Origin: Legionella qingyii
Lineage (GTDB): Bacteria; Pseudomonadota; Gammaproteobacteria; Legionellales; Legionellaceae
NCBI RefSeq assembly: GCF_003184185.1
Contig: NZ_QHJG01000024.1
Location: forward strand, 11,901-75,900
Length of the DNA: 64,000 nucleotides
Direction: 5' to 3'
The translations under genes were made by a program, and so were the position numbers. The notes beneath the pieces were generated by a model. The model worked only from the letters and a program-made list of their open reading frames with translations, was not told the origin of the DNA and did not search any database. The first letter of the stretch is position 1; the number at the start of each line of letters is the position of its first letter. Positions 1 through 11,875 of the stretch are shown piece after piece.

Positions 1-79
1 TATTTCGTGTCTTTGCAATATAAAATTGGACGGCTGAAATAACTGTTGGGGTTTGCAGCCGAGAACTTTCCTTAGTATT

Positions 80-517
80 TACAGATAAAGTTTCTTTGGC
101 GAAGTATAGCTACATGGCCACTTTGAGTTTCTCGATTTTCGACATAAGTCACAACCAAGGGAGCATAAGCTTCCGCTAAATGGACGTAGTTAAAAGGTGT
201 AAGTCGAGTATTTTTTACTGTAGAGACTAACCCCACGGTTTAGACTTCACTAACAACAAAAAGTGTGCTTACGTCCCGTGCACCACGATTTGCTACTTTA
301 CATATTGTGGCTTGCTTTATAGCGATGTCCGTTAGGAATATTTCTTGAGTAACGGCTAAATTGCTTCGTACCACACGTTCAGCTTGATACACCGCGATGT
401 CGATTCCGAGTATTAACCCCTTTGTGACTAAACGAGGGGCCTTAGTTTCAGTGGTGGCTGCGATACCGTTCCAATTAGCTTGAGCAAGTTCTTCCTAAGC
501 ATTTTTAGTGTCTTATC
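80..517 (+). CDS. DsrE-family protein, 145 aa
   Basis: Read after in-place complementing. The start is an ATG preceded by AAAGGAAT and the stop is TAG. The protein is a single DsrE-like domain, with the family's characteristic C-terminal half: VELCGATAKAHNWGN followed by DLLPGIKVTTDAMARL. Cys104 lies in the position that is usually conserved in the family. DsrE-like proteins are small soluble proteins linked to sulfur relay or of unknown role, and nothing here points to a specific partner. A short open frame ending in TGA at 42-44 may be the tail of an upstream gene cut by the window edge. Confidence 0.85.
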
Positions 518-523
518 GATTTC

Positions 524-550
524 TCTATCTCTAATCAAATTAGAGATAGA
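524..550. terminator. Inverted repeat after the DsrE gene
   Basis: A perfect 11-base stem (TCTATCTCTAA with its reverse complement) closes a 5-base loop seven bases after the DsrE stop codon. No clear T-run follows, so termination is likely but not certain. Confidence 0.5.
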
Positions 551-648
551 ACACAACCCGACAATTTGGACTCCATAGCAGAAAATAAATTGTGTTCTTA
601 AAAATTATTAATTGGAGTTATAATTATTAAGTATAACGAGATTTAATT

Positions 649-736
649 ACAGTAAAGGCGCGTTCGCCCTTAGGTGGAGTGTTTGTTTCATTATTTGGTT
701 TAACTACGTATCTAAGGGCGGACGCGCCCTTACTGC
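649..736. repeat. Paired CGGGAAT palindromes in the 345-bp gap
   Basis: The intergenic stretch between the DsrE and DUF2270 genes holds two facing copies of a GC-rich palindrome (TCATTTCCGCGCAAGCGGGAAT and ATTCCCGCCTGCGCGGGAATGAC) about 40 bases apart in AT-rich sequence. It matches the style of dispersed extragenic palindromic repeats in Legionella and other gammaproteobacteria. A related single copy lies at 38491-38514. I see no gene in the rest of the gap. Confidence 0.7.
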
Positions 737-862
737 GCTATATATTTGTGAAATAGATAATTAATTGGATTTTTTCCATGTTTTTTCACTGCTATGGATT
801 CCGACAATTTAGGTTGGAACGACATAGATAATCTAAAGTCGAGATTTATGCGTACGGATAAT

Positions 863-1585
863 AGTTTGTACTTGTAGTGGTATATTGTTAAGCGGTCATA
901 TAAGACCACTTACGTCTGTCCGTATTCGCTAGGTATATTTCTTGTCCCGTTGCGTCTTGTATTGTTGGGTAGGTCCTTGACCGGGGTTACGGCGTAAAAG
1001 ATGTTGAGAGTCCTTTCTGTAACAGTAAAGGACTGCGGGGGGTTGCTCAACATCGAAACTCCTTCTATAAAAGTTCTAGGTACGGTAGTCATTTTCCTCC
1101 TTGTAGGTGTGTATTAAAGAGGCATTGGAAGCACTTTAACGGCGGGGCTTCGAGTAGTCTTTTACACCGAGTTCGTTCAGAACAGGTTCTTGAGCTCGGG
1201 TTCCGAGAAGGTAACAAAACCAACGGTACTTGTATCCGCGTTTTATTATAGCAAGTTAGTATGCGTGTGCACGAGATATCTGCAGTTTCTTTGCTATAGC
1301 GGAGCTGAGATACTCTTCTTCGTCGTCTTGTTCGTCGTAACGTTTGTTATAGTGTGGCACTACTCGTCTACCTCAGCTATTCCTGTCGCTTTCGTAACGT
1401 CGGCGTCGCCATTAACGGGTCAACCAGCAAGCTAGTTACGCCAGAGAGGTAGGCCGGTAAGCTCGCTAGAGCCGAGCTACTATTACTCGGTCATGCCACT
1501 ACTTAAGCCTACCACAAAATCCCTCACCTCCTAAGAGCTTTGGTCGGTACGTGACAAGTGGATTAACAACAAAAAGTACAAGGTA
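863..1585 (-). CDS. DUF2270 membrane protein, 240 aa
   Basis: Reads right to left. The ATG start is set by a GGAGG five bases upstream; a second in-frame ATG lies 12 codons further in. Recognisable DUF2270 landmarks in order are LAHYHRAEIARM near residue 40, RTTNWAI, two adjacent hydrophobic helices, LLIESRRYRFFDVYRARVRM, then RDLLEPHF-like QDLLEPHFLMSF, RRLRRNYVW and AALGPVPGWVV with a last membrane helix. The family is a small integral membrane protein of unknown function, and the length is typical. Confidence 0.85.
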
Positions 1586-1881
1586 GTGATGGAGGTATAT
1601 CCACTTTCTATCTTAAAAAGACGTAGTTTAAAGTAACTATATCAAACCAAAATTCAATGTCGAGAAACTATAATATCATTTCTTAAGCAGAGTAAGAAAA
1701 TTAACCCTTTTAGTAGGGAAAACCGCGTATATTCTGATGTTTAGATTTAGTAGGTGACCTTACAGTATAAGAAATAACCGCCCCCAGTTTTTGGTAAGAA
1801 ACGTTTAAATTTAGTCCGCTTACGTTTTTTACTTGCATTGAACAAATAAAAAAATAACAAGCCTGAGATATTACTCAGTAA
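1586..1881. promoter_or_regulatory. Divergent intergenic region
   Basis: This 296-bp AT-rich gap separates two divergently transcribed genes (DUF2270 leftward, the 792-aa protein rightward), so promoters for both should lie here. I did not find a convincing -35/-10 pair; a TATAAT at 1868-1873 is too close to the rightward start to serve it normally. Confidence 0.4.
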
Positions 1882-4260
1882 TACAGTGTTATACCCCGTC
1901 TATGATACCTGTCATTTTAACTTTTTTTTGGTAAGTGTGAGTGTTACAATCCCTGTGAATGACTAAAATGGGGACTTAATTTCGTTTATGGGTTTGGATG
2001 AGGCATATGTTTCCCTCGGTTTCATTTTCTAATGGGATTTCCTCTCTGTAATTCACATTAGAGAAGAAATTAATTTTGTTTTCATGGACGATTTTGCAGT
2101 TTTGATCTACCGTTTCTGGGAATAGGGAAAGTCCGACTACTTGACTGTCATTAATTACCGGGTTTTTGCCTGCCACGATTACATCCTCTTTTTTAACCGA
2201 AGCCAGATCGCCGGTAAGATTTTCGTTATCGAGCACCCGTTTATGATTAGTTGTAATAACGAGTATCATCTCCGCGACAACTCAGCTAAAATTATCGGGT
2301 ACTTGATCTTCGCTATGTTTGTTAATAATGTAGTAGACGGTGAAAACTTCTTCACAATTTTGTCAATAGTCTTGTCGTTCAGTTTTCTGTTTTTCCATGG
2401 GGCTGTTTATTATGTGGTCTATAATAACTCGGTAATTTTAGGGTTTAATTAGACTATGGATTTCTTCTCGTTCTCGTTACCAAATTAGTCAATTTTTGTA
2501 TAGACGGATTACGTAGTTATTTAAAAAAACCATATCTGGGGCAGGGTCCTCTAACAAAAGGTTAATGGACCATACTGCTTGCTAAAAAGTGTAATGGGCT
2601 TTAAGATTTTTTATAACTTAATTAAATAATACGTTTACTTGCAAGACTGACCCCTAAATGAGGTTAAAAAGGACTTCATCAGCGGTTCCTTTTTGTTTTA
2701 AAGCAAGCTATAAGGTACGGGCCTGTAGTGCCGTGACCGAGTTTACCTTTACTACCAAGAGTCGTTCCTTATTAACAAAGAGGACTACCAATATTTTGTT
2801 GGGTACAAGTTTTTAATTACTATATATTCAATTAATCAAAGAATTCATTCGTCCTACATCACAAATTACTACCGTAGGTCTAGAAAGTAGTTATATGACG
2901 AAATCCGTCTTTTATAAACCGTTTGTTATTGCTTGGTTTTAGTTAATTACACCGACTTGAGCTAAAAGGACGATAAAATTCCTTTGAAATACGGCGCTAA
3001 CGGTTTTTAGTTTATCCCATACTACGTATATTGAGTTGTGTGATAAGCATATACCCTGAGTGGTTCGTTGCATCTTGTAACGAATTTCCCGTACAAATAC
3101 CTAAGAAGTTACTGTAGAAAAGCTGTATAAGACCGATACAATTACTTCTCGTACGGAATAATTACGTTCGTGTAAAGAAATTTTAAAAACCGGATCTATG
3201 ATTTTCTTTTTTAGAACGACTATACTAACGGTGACGTTCGAGTCAGGACCTTCTTTTGTAATTTTTTTACCGGTTATTTCTTGGTAGATAAGACCTAAGG
3301 CTCCATTGAGCGTTTTGTCACAACCTTTGGAAACCGTATCACTAAGTTGTCCAATCGGTCGTTAAAAATTGACTACTAACCTGAAGATAACTTTTTGTTT
3401 TTCTTTTTCTTTACGATGTAGTTCCCTAAGAACTATAAAATTGATTTAAATTTCTTGATAGACATAGTCTTTTACAGTGCTAATTTTTCAAACACCTTCT
3501 TGAAGAATTGAATTCAAAGTGGGCGTATTTGGTATGTGACTACGAGGTTAGGGTCCCTAATCTTTTCCTAAAATTAACGAACGTTCTCAGATATCTATAA
3601 GCAAATTGTGTAAAAAAATCACGAAATAATTACGTTCATTTAGTCTTACTTTTATCAGGGAGGCAATAAGACCTACTTTAATATTTAAGGCTCCTTATAT
3701 TTTATAATGGATTGGTAGGTAGTCGTTAGTTTTATTGAGTATAGATATTTTTTGACCTACCTTTTCCAGACCTTTTTATGTTATAGCTCGTTGAATGGTT
3801 GTCGATACTTCTCGTTAAACGATTATGATAACTTCTAAAACGTTTCGAAATAGTTGTTTAAGTCTGAGAAGAGATACTGAACCGACGATACGCAATATAC
3901 CATGGTTTGCTATTTTAACTTGATCTGCTTGACATGAACGATTTCGTTCAGTTACCTAATTAACGTTGTCGACGTCTTGCAAAAATATTTCTGTCCGGCG
4001 TCAGTGAAGGGGGATATCATCTTAGTCTTAAGTACTTCAACCATCTCGTTGTGCGGCAATTCGTAAAACCGTATCAACTAGCGTCCTTCCTTGTTTTATT
4101 TCTTAGACTTTTTCATTTATATCTCTGTTCGTCGCAAGAAAGTTCTTGCAAAAGAAAGAAGACCTTAGGGTACAGATCTTACTATATACCAAGAGTTCAA
4201 TGATGGAGACGATTGCCTCTTTAGCGAGGGTTCCTACTTTAGTACAGCGAGGGCTTTATC
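1882..4260 (+). CDS. Large IAHSRGAVES / FGIDPVPGD hydrolase-like protein, 792 aa
   Basis: Begins MSQYGADTMDSK and stops at TAG. An early segment (about residues 80-130) carries INIIAHSRGAVES, a GXSXG-like nucleophile elbow (H-S-R-G) typical of alpha/beta-hydrolase-fold proteins. NFFGIDPVPGD follows near residue 220, then RYSMPGHHGTGSNGNDG near 280, where a histidine could complete the active site. The rest is long, mostly helical and charged, with no signal peptide. Legionella and Coxiella encode many proteins sharing the IAHSRGAVES plus DPVPGD arrangement, some considered effector candidates. The specific substrate is unknown and effector status is inference. The first ATG in frame after a stop was taken as start. 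Confidence 0.75.
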
Positions 4261-4357
4261 TGTAATTAAGTCGTAGTAGTCTCCGCAATACGCTCGTTTT
4301 TTGTAACTATACGATTTTAAAAAATGAGTTTTTTGCGGGAACCGATGCGAGATAAAA

Positions 4358-5137
4358 AATACGGTAGTAAAAGAGGAGACCTCAACTAGATCAAGAATGT
4401 AACAAGACGAAAGGTCAGCTTAGTTCCAGGTCCTGGGTAGATTAAACAAACAAATTTAATTAACCTTAAAGTCTATTGTTTAGGTTAGCTCCTAGAAGTA
4501 TTTGTAATGATAGTCGTATCTAACAGAATATTACGCTCTATCAGTATAGGGCATGTAATAAATAGGTGACTTAAACACCCCGTTTATTTACTTCGTAGGG
4601 AAGATGGGTCGCTAGGTCATGAACGGTTATTGTTGATAGTAAAAAGAAGTAAAATTTAAAAAATTATTTTGAGTTGCATACGAAGCGTAGTATGGTTTGG
4701 AGTAACCTATAGGTAGCTAACTACGACTTATTTGCTTACCCAAGCGGTATTGCTAAGTAACGTTATCGTTGTTACACACAGTAGCCTAACAGCTACAAAA
4801 ATAAGGTTAGTCCATTTTCACAACCAGATTAAAAAAAGCTTTATATAAATATTGCGTTTTTTGTTACTTTTACAGGTACAAGAAGACAAAGTTTTAAGAG
4901 TGCTACTGTTACTATTTTTATAACTCGTGGGCATAGCATTAGTTAGGCTAGAGGGAAACCCATTACGAGGTATACAACTACCGCTGATAATAATAGGTTC
5001 CATATTACTTACTGTAAAGCGGGAAGTCCTCATTGGTAAACAACAACGCGAAGTTCTTGGACAACCCGTATCGCGTTCTTAAACCTGAAAACTATAAAAC
5101 AATTAAGTCCCTTCGATTTAACCCCATAATGATTGTA
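4358..5137 (-). CDS. DUF6969-family protein, 259 aa
   Basis: Starts MLVIPQFSFPEL (AGGAT upstream of the ATG) and ends TPEEKMMA. Central diagnostic stretch: YHCHREN..EHGHFHCFLRY, then MTHIVAIAMNRYGEPIRLFSINRW. This histidine-rich EHGHFH followed by a THI.AI.M segment fits the DUF6969 family, of unknown biochemical role. Two nearby ATGs give a small uncertainty in the start. It converges with the 792-aa gene, leaving about 97 bases between stops. A MITE copy sits about 75 bases upstream of its start. Confidence 0.7.
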
Positions 5138-5213
5138 AAATTAGTAGGACTACAGTCTTATAACGCTATAAGAAATAAATATAAAACGTTAGTTCGGTTA
5201 AAAATAATTATTT

Positions 5214-5336
5214 GTCCTGAATGCTTTTTGGGGTTCCAGTTCCGTTTATTACAAAACTTACTCCCTCAAATCTATCTGATTTACTGGTTTAATTTTTGTA
5301 AAAATTGCTTCTCTACCCCCAAAAAGCATTCAGGAC
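5214..5336. mobile_element. MITE copy 1, 123 bp
   Basis: Terminal inverted repeats GTCCTGAATGCTTTTT / AAAAAGCATTCAGGAC bound a 123-bp non-coding element. The immediate flanks are both TATTT (as printed), a 5-bp target-site duplication. The inside is itself imperfectly palindromic. It lies between the DUF6969 start and the FNR-like gene. Confidence 0.85.
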
Positions 5337-5507
5337 TATTTTTCAGTACTATCGAGAACAATAGGATTCATAACGAAATAACCCTAAAATACTCGGCTAC
5401 TTTAAATAGCGGAACTAGATGTAGTACCTTTTTTAAACATAATATTTTACGTAAACGCTAAATATTATACCTTAAATCTGGAACGAACAGACATACTATC
5501 AAGGCTA

Positions 5508-6224
5508 TACTATTTGAAGCTGTTATTGGTAGGTTGTACACTTGTAACGTGGAAGAGAGGAAAAACGTAGTGGCTTCTTTTTTTAAGTGCTACCTACTTA
5601 GTTTAATTAGCACGTCATTTTGTCGTGATGGTAGATTTTTTTTTACTTCGGAATATAGAAGGAGTTTTATGGAAAGCTTTGTATATACGCTAAGTCGCAC
5701 CTTTAAATTTTTGTATAGTTCATCTACGCCTACCTTTACTTAATTAAGCTCCTAAAATAAAAAGACCACTTCAGGAACCAAAACTTCGTTAAATGTGTGC
5801 TGTAATGGAAAAAAGTCGTCATCGTAATAGACTATCACAATAAACACTTTAAGGAATACTATTAAAGGACCTTAATGACGTAAATTCGGGGGGAGACGTT
5901 TTTGTATAAAACATAAATTACTCAGTCGTTGATTTACATCCTAGAATAAATAAAAGTTAGTGCCGTCTCGTTGCCGAACGGCGAAAAGAATAACTAAACA
6001 GGATGGCTAATTCGGGTAGTCTTTACGTTCGTTGGAAAGATGACGGGTACAGAGCAGTTCTGTAGCCATTAATAAATTCCGAGTGTCGTCTTTGGTATTC
6101 GGCGGAAGAGAGGGTGAAATTTCTTTTATTTTAATAACGCTAGCTAGTATTCTTTTAAGTTAAAGATGTTAACCTTGTTAATGTCGAATAACGGCTATAC
6201 TTGCTGCCAGCGAAGTTTTATACT
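5508..6224 (+). CDS. FNR-type oxygen-sensing transcriptional regulator, 238 aa
   Basis: The N-terminus holds three closely spaced cysteines (C11, C14, C20 in CEHCTFSPFC) and a fourth at C113 (VICEIPYDNF), the [4Fe-4S] ligand pattern of FNR rather than CRP. The cyclic-nucleotide-like beta roll includes FYFSGEVLGFEAIY. The C-terminal helix-turn-helix MSRQDIGNYLRLTAETISRL contains the recognition helix E..SR that reads TTGAT-type sites. Length matches FNR/Anr. The following genes encode a desaturase and a terminal oxidase, both oxygen-using, so local redox control is plausible but not shown. Confidence 0.92.
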
Positions 6225-6553
6225 GCTTATTATAGTTAAGTTAAACTTTAGTGTGATAAATGTGAGTTATACATTGTCAATAAATGAAAAGGTACTACAT
6301 CTAGTTACAGTAGATTTTTTTAAATTAATTTTATGGATTTTTTTCTAATATCCGACGTAGTAAGCCGAAATATGGCCGTTAATAGCCTAAAAGACTAGTG
6401 ATAAAAAAATTACGTTTAGATATTGATAAAATGATTTTTAACAAGTGCTATTCCAGACTAAGAGACCTAGAAATTCATTCTTCAAGTTAAATACCAAAAT
6501 AGTTGAACCTTTAAGGCAGTTAAAATCAGCCTTAAGATATTTCCATCATAGAA

Positions 6554-7603
6554 TACTTTTTGCGAGTAAGTCTATTTAGTACCTTTGTTCATTTCCCTTA
6601 TTTTAGTAGTAATCGGGCTAGGTAGTATGGATGACTCACAATATTCGTTAGTGTCCAGTTCTGCAATAAGACCATAAAAAAACTAAACTGTGACAAAAAC
6701 AAACCTGACAGGAACCAGAAAAAATTAAGAGTAGACCTTAATGTCGATTAGCCGCCACACTAAAGTCCACATCGATGTCGTTACAATAAACAAACCCGTG
6801 TACTACGCCGTGTACCCCGTAACAAGTTTCCGTGATTTTAAAGGCTTCACGAACCTTGGTAACGCTACAATGGGAGTAATTTATACATAGCTTACACCAG
6901 GATGCCGGTATTATTCCAAGTGGTACCCAAACGGAGAAAAAGAGGTTAACTAACCTATACCGCAGGTGACTGAGCATGACTTATAGTTAGTGAGAGGTAA
7001 AAAGTTGCGCATGAAATAGCCTATCTCGCTACGAAAAAGTGAACACGAAAGGTAATAAATGCGGCTTAGACCACCCTCGTTTACGATACAAAATTAGGAC
7101 CATTTCTATTTGTTGTTTTGGCTATAATAGCCTTACCATTTGAATATCACGACAAAATACCCGATTACTACAGACAGAACCGTATATAAAAACGCCCTCC
7201 ATAACAACCATATCGATATCGGCATTAAAATGGCAAGTAACAGAAATTAATAAAATAAAGTTAATAATATATAAACGTAGTATGTGTAGGGCTACAGGGA
7301 AAGAAACTAGATTTTCGACTTACCAGAGTAAGACAACCACGAAATATAACGTCATGACAATAGGTATGGAGTTTTTAGAGTTCTCATAATAATGTGTTAT
7401 ATTACCATGTATATGGAGTGGTAAATCTAGGTTCTTAAGGAAAAATATTGAATGGCGTTCGAGTATTCCGTGATTTTTGATTTATACCGCTTATGAAAGT
7501 ACTTATATTAAAATTCAACGCAATACATAATCTATAAAAGTTCTTGACGTTTAATATACTAAAACTTTTGTTTAACACCTACTGGAAATTCCTCCGGCGT
7601 ATT
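6554..7603 (+). CDS. Fatty acid desaturase, 349 aa
   Basis: Membrane di-iron desaturase with the three histidine clusters expected for the family: HDAAH near residue 95, HNKVHH near 130 and a late HHTHPD plus HIPHHLDP region. Hydrophobic helices lie between them, with a long one at about residues 40-60 (YFFDLTLFLFGLSLVFF). It should introduce a double bond into an acyl chain at the inner membrane, using oxygen and an electron donor. The ATG follows GGTAGTATCTT, a weak ribosome site. It lies just upstream of the cyo operon on the same strand. Confidence 0.9.
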
Positions 7604-7706
7604 AGCTCCTAAAAGGTGTGTAGTTTTATTATGTCATTTATAGAATAATCTTGGGATCTTTATATTTTTTTGGCGGACGCTTAGATTTTTATCCTCTTAA
7701 TTTTCA

Positions 7707-8609
7707 TACTATGTTGGTTAAGTATTTCGGCTCATACCTAAAGGTCCATTTACCTATTACTCCGGACATTCACAACAAGATGAATATTACTAAAATGAAT
7801 AAAATTTGCCAACGTTAAGGCCTCGTAATCGTGGATTTCCCGTTTAACGTCGTTGACTTAATTTAGATTACTAGAAAAGTTAATTTGAGTACGACTAACA
7901 GCATTAAGGCCAATAAAAGTACCGTACGACCAAACCTACCGCCATAGCGCTCCCTTCATTATCCTTTATATGTGGGCTTACCTTGGTGTCATGATAAAAC
8001 CTTTATCAGACCACCTGTTAAGGTACGTAATAATAGAATTAGAATCCATGTCATTGAACCTTTTGGTGAGTATCAAATCTAGGGATATTCGGTTAACTAA
8101 GTGTTTTTTTCGGTCAGAATCAACTCCAACAGAGTGAACTAACCTTCACCAACAAATAAATGGGCCTCATAGTTTATCGGTGGGAATTAATAGAATTTTA
8201 AGGATGACTATGGGGACAGTTAAAATTTTAATGTCGACGTAGTGGATACTTAAGGAAGCAGTAAGGTGTCGAACCCCCTGTTTAAATACGTTACTGTCCT
8301 TACTGATGTGTCAACGTAGAATAACGTCTATGAGGTCCTTTAATAGCTCCCGAACGTTGTTTGATGTGCCCATAGCCAAAACGTCTTTACTTGAAATTGT
8401 GGCTTCAATGAAGAGTTCTCCTAAAATGGTTCACCCAACTAAGTTAGTTTGTCAGTGTACTGGTTAACTGGAGTAGTCATAAAACCCTCGTCGACCATGG
8501 TTTTAGGTAATTACTAGGGCGGTCCATAAAGCCATCACATCTACGACCTAATAAACTGTCGTATTAATACGTAATGTACTACGGTTTGTTTCTAGTATTT
8601 TTTCGTATC
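7707..8609 (+). CDS. cyoA: Cytochrome o ubiquinol oxidase subunit II (CyoA), 300 aa
   Basis: A TAGGAGAA site precedes the ATG. The N-terminal hydrophobic stretch ends in a lipobox (ILNGC, Cys36), so the mature protein is probably a lipoprotein. A second membrane helix carries CWFGWRYR, then the periplasmic cupredoxin-like domain has WKWLFIYPEYQIATLNYL and ASPMNSFVIPQLGGQIYAMTGM. As in quinol oxidases, the CuA ligands of cytochrome c oxidases are not apparent. It is the first gene of the cyoABCD operon, which reduces oxygen with ubiquinol. Confidence 0.95.
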
Positions 8610-8662
8610 TCGTTTAAGAGGCATTCAAATACATGGGTTCAATTATGTTTTTCCTTTAGCAG

Positions 8663-10690
8663 TACGATGTTTGTAATAATCCTTTTGAATCATTAGAGGT
8701 TCTCCAAAAGGGAATAGAAATACTTGGGTAGTCGGTCGTTTAATAATATAAAAGTTACGACTGCAAGTAGTAATAACAGCCACAACGGCACAATCCTCCT
8801 TAGTGAATAAAGTTTTTTACCTCAATAGAAACCGTACTTACCCATTAGTGTCATCTAGTATTTGCGTATCCCTTTTACATAGAAAAACAACGCGATCATT
8901 ACGAACAATCTCCTAAATAGCTACGCCAATACTACTCCCGAGTCGTTCGATACCGAAGACCACTAAGGATACCGATAGAGTAAGGGCTCGTAAAACTAGT
9001 TTATAAATGACGAGTACCCTGATATTACTATAAGAAGCACCGTTACGGTGAATACAAAAGCAATAAATTGAAGCATTATGGTGATGTTTAACCCCGAGCA
9101 CTGCAACGTAAAGGAAAAAATTTGAGTGAATCAAAAACCGAAAAACGTCACTCACGAGATAATCAGTTACACAGGAATAACTAGCCACTAAAGCGAGTAC
9201 GGCCAACCGATCGTATAGGAGGGAAAAGACTTGAACGTATGTCAGGTTGTCAACCTTACCTAATAATGTAAACCCGATAGGTTTAAAGGCCGTAGCCATC
9301 GGAATACAGCCCTTATTTAAAAAAGCACTGTTAGGAATTTTACGCAACGGGACCTTACAGGAATTACTTTTATGGCTAAAAATGTACCTGACGAAAAACA
9401 AGAAGTTAAGATCAGTACGAATAAAAGGGACATGACTGACAACGTAACCGTAATGAACCAAATCTGTCTATGGAACTATACGTAAAGAAATGGTGACCTC
9501 GACCACCCCTAGTTTACGATATACAGTTAAATCATACCTAAACCCCAGTAGGTCTTCAGATACATAATCAAAATGGGCGTAAACCACAAATAAGTCTCTA
9601 ACAACGTTGCAAAAGAGCTTTTCGTAATAAACCAATATTTTGCTACCAGACCCGATGACGTCACTAATGAAAAAACCGGAAGTAACAAACCCGAGTAGTG
9701 AAAAAATGCTACCCACGTCCACGTTTGCACTTACGACAAAAACCTTAGGAATGTTACTAATAGAGGCAGGGATGGCCACACTTTCAGAAATTAACCGACA
9801 AGTGTTACATAGCTCCTGCCTAATCTAAATGATGGGGTTACATGACCGATTACCCTAAAAAACATTGGAAATGCTAACCACCTTACTGACCGCAGTACGA
9901 ACGACAAGGTCCGTAACTAAAAGTTCAAGTGTTGTCATGAAAAAATCAGCCAGTAAAAGTATTGTGTTAGTAACCACCGCAACACAAACCAATAAAACGA
10001 CCGAACCGCATGACCAAGGGGTTTTACAAACCAAAGTGGGATTTACTTAGTGACCCATTTACGCGAAAAACCACAACCGAGCAACCGAAAAAACAGCGTA
10101 AATGGGGGGAGATATAGGACCCACCCTACCCTTACTGAGCAGCAAACATAGTAATACTACGAAGGTGTCCAAAAGTTGGAATAAATTAACATCGCCGGTA
10201 ACCACGTCCTTAGTAACGTAACCCTCAATAGAAAGTCCATAATGTCTAGTATCACTCGTAATTTTTGTTTCTCTTCATAGCACTATAAAGACCTCTAGGT
10301 ACCCTACCAGCGTGGAATCTTACCTTATGTCGGAGAGGGGGACGAGGAATATTGAAGCGTGTATAGGGGCAACAATCACTATAACTATTAAAAACCCTTG
10401 TTTTTGTCTTTCTTTATTTATCTAATCTATTTTGGTTATTTCTCTAAAATTGGATGGTCCTATAGGTATACGGATTCTTGTGCAGTCACCCTAAATAATA
10501 TCCATAGAAACGCAAGTAAAAATCAAAACGGTACCATACCGTATAAACCACCGAGCAGGATAATCCGGAACCGTCGTAACAGGATAGAGACTATTACTCT
10601 AGAAAATTAATGCTGTGCCTAATAGTATAGTGACGTTTACTTCACCTTCGCTTACTTTAATTTATAGTTGCTAGATAACATCCTTCGATT
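8663..10690 (+). CDS. cyoB: Cytochrome o ubiquinol oxidase subunit I (CyoB), 675 aa
   Basis: Starts MLQTLLGKLSNLQEVFPY after AAAAAGGAAATCGTC. The heme-copper oxidase core is clear: WITVDHKRIGKMY, FTAHGTIMIFFVAMPLMF (heme-ligand His in AHGT), [24 protein letters not shown] and [28 protein letters not shown]. The length matches CyoB (about 660 aa). It is the catalytic, proton-pumping subunit of the inner membrane. Its stop overlaps the next start (TAATG). Confidence 0.95.
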
Positions 10691-11397
10691 ACTACTCATT
10701 ATGCGATTATTTTCTATAAGTCCGGAGCTGGCGTTAAGGCTGGTGATGAGCACTGTACAATTGTCCTAGGTCATCGCTGTTTGTAAGGGTCGAAGCGTCA
10801 GTGCGCCGTCTTGCTCTGTGAGTATAGCTACTATTAGTAAAACTACCGAGATTTTTACATAAGCCGAAAACCTATATGTAATACTGCCTAACGTATAATA
10901 AACGGAGGAATAAACGTCATATACGGCAAGAAGTATGGGTATGAAAGCCACCCGGCGTACGGTTCCTTGAAAAATCAGACGGGAAACAGAATTGACTTTG
11001 CAATGATGATAATTGGTCGTCGAAATGAATACCAGAACGCTACGAGCGAGCGCTCTCATCGAGGAGTCTCTTTCACTGGGCTACCTACACCCATTGAGAA
11101 CAAAACCCAGAAACAAAATAACGTTACCTTTCAATACTCAAAGCCGTAAATATAAATCTTCCGGTATGTACCTGATTTTCACGTAAAAATAGTAGTAAAA
11201 AATGAAATCAACGGTGGGTACCTAATGTACAGTGGCATCCTGAATAGACCTACAATCGGTAATATTAAGTTTAATTACACGTACCATAATGGGGGTAGTG
11301 GTTCTGTTTTAAATGAACAGAGCCAAACAAAACCGTAAAAGACCTATAACAAACCTAAAAACAAAAAAGTCAGCAGATAAACTACCCTCGTTAAATT
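10690..11397 (+). CDS. cyoC: Cytochrome o ubiquinol oxidase subunit III (CyoC), 235 aa
   Basis: The start overlaps the cyoB stop by one base. The protein opens with a polar extension of about 50 residues (MMSNTLIKDIQAST) before the first helix, FGFWIYIMTDCILFASLFAV, the canonical CyoC signature. It ends LDIVWIFVFSVVYLMGAI. It is slightly longer than the usual 200-210 residues because of the N-terminal extension; an internal start is possible. Confidence 0.93.
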
Positions 11398-11398
11398 T

Positions 11399-11752
11399 TA
11401 CAGTTTTGTACTTGAATAAAATCTACGTCTATGTCCGCGCAGGATACCGTGTATAGTTAGGATATGATAACCAAAACAACGGAGTGAAGAAAACTGCGAC
11501 AAGAGCAAAATAAACCAACGGAGAAGACGGGACGGAGGTTTTTAGAATATGTATCGTCATCCCCAAGAACGATATTATGTTGAAAAACACGTTGAACACA
11601 AAAAAGAGGTAAATTTATGTTTAAGTTTTTGTTCAACCTTAAATAATTCAAAAGAGAAGTGGAATCAACACCACAACCATAACCATTATCCATGATACAC
11701 CTATTACATATTAAATATACTTTTCTACCTGTACTTGTACTACCGTTACATT
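11399..11752 (+). CDS. cyoD: Cytochrome o ubiquinol oxidase subunit IV (CyoD), 117 aa
   Basis: Starts one base after the cyoC stop. Three membrane helices: GFVASLLLTLFSFYLVA, ILYIAVGVLAIIQLFVQLVF and NLLSFLFTLVVVLVLVIGTMW, with FFLHLN between, typical of CyoD. It ends in a Met-rich tail (MDMNMMAM). No heme O synthase gene (cyoE) follows; the next gene is a U32-family gene. Confidence 0.93.
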
Positions 11753-11875
11753 AGGGACGACAAGAAAATACCGGTCTTTCAGTTTGTTCTACCTTAATAG
11801 AAGAATTCTGCGAAGAACCGGTGAATGGTTTGTTTTACAAGTAACTAAATAAAAATATTCCCAATTTGTCAATTA

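Noticed and set aside
361..430. Apparent frameshift near the end of the DsrE gene
   Set aside because: A recount showed four rather than five G in the TTGGGG run; the frame is intact.
5033..5461. Open frame of 142 codons in printed polarity
   Set aside because: It crosses MITE copy 1 and the DUF6969 start and has no recognisable protein features; corrected polarity explains the region.
8913..9461. Open frame of about 180 codons on the reverse complement in printed polarity
   Set aside because: It lies entirely within cyoB when the polarity is corrected. Its translation matches no family, and high hydrophobicity is expected of a mirror image of a membrane-protein gene.
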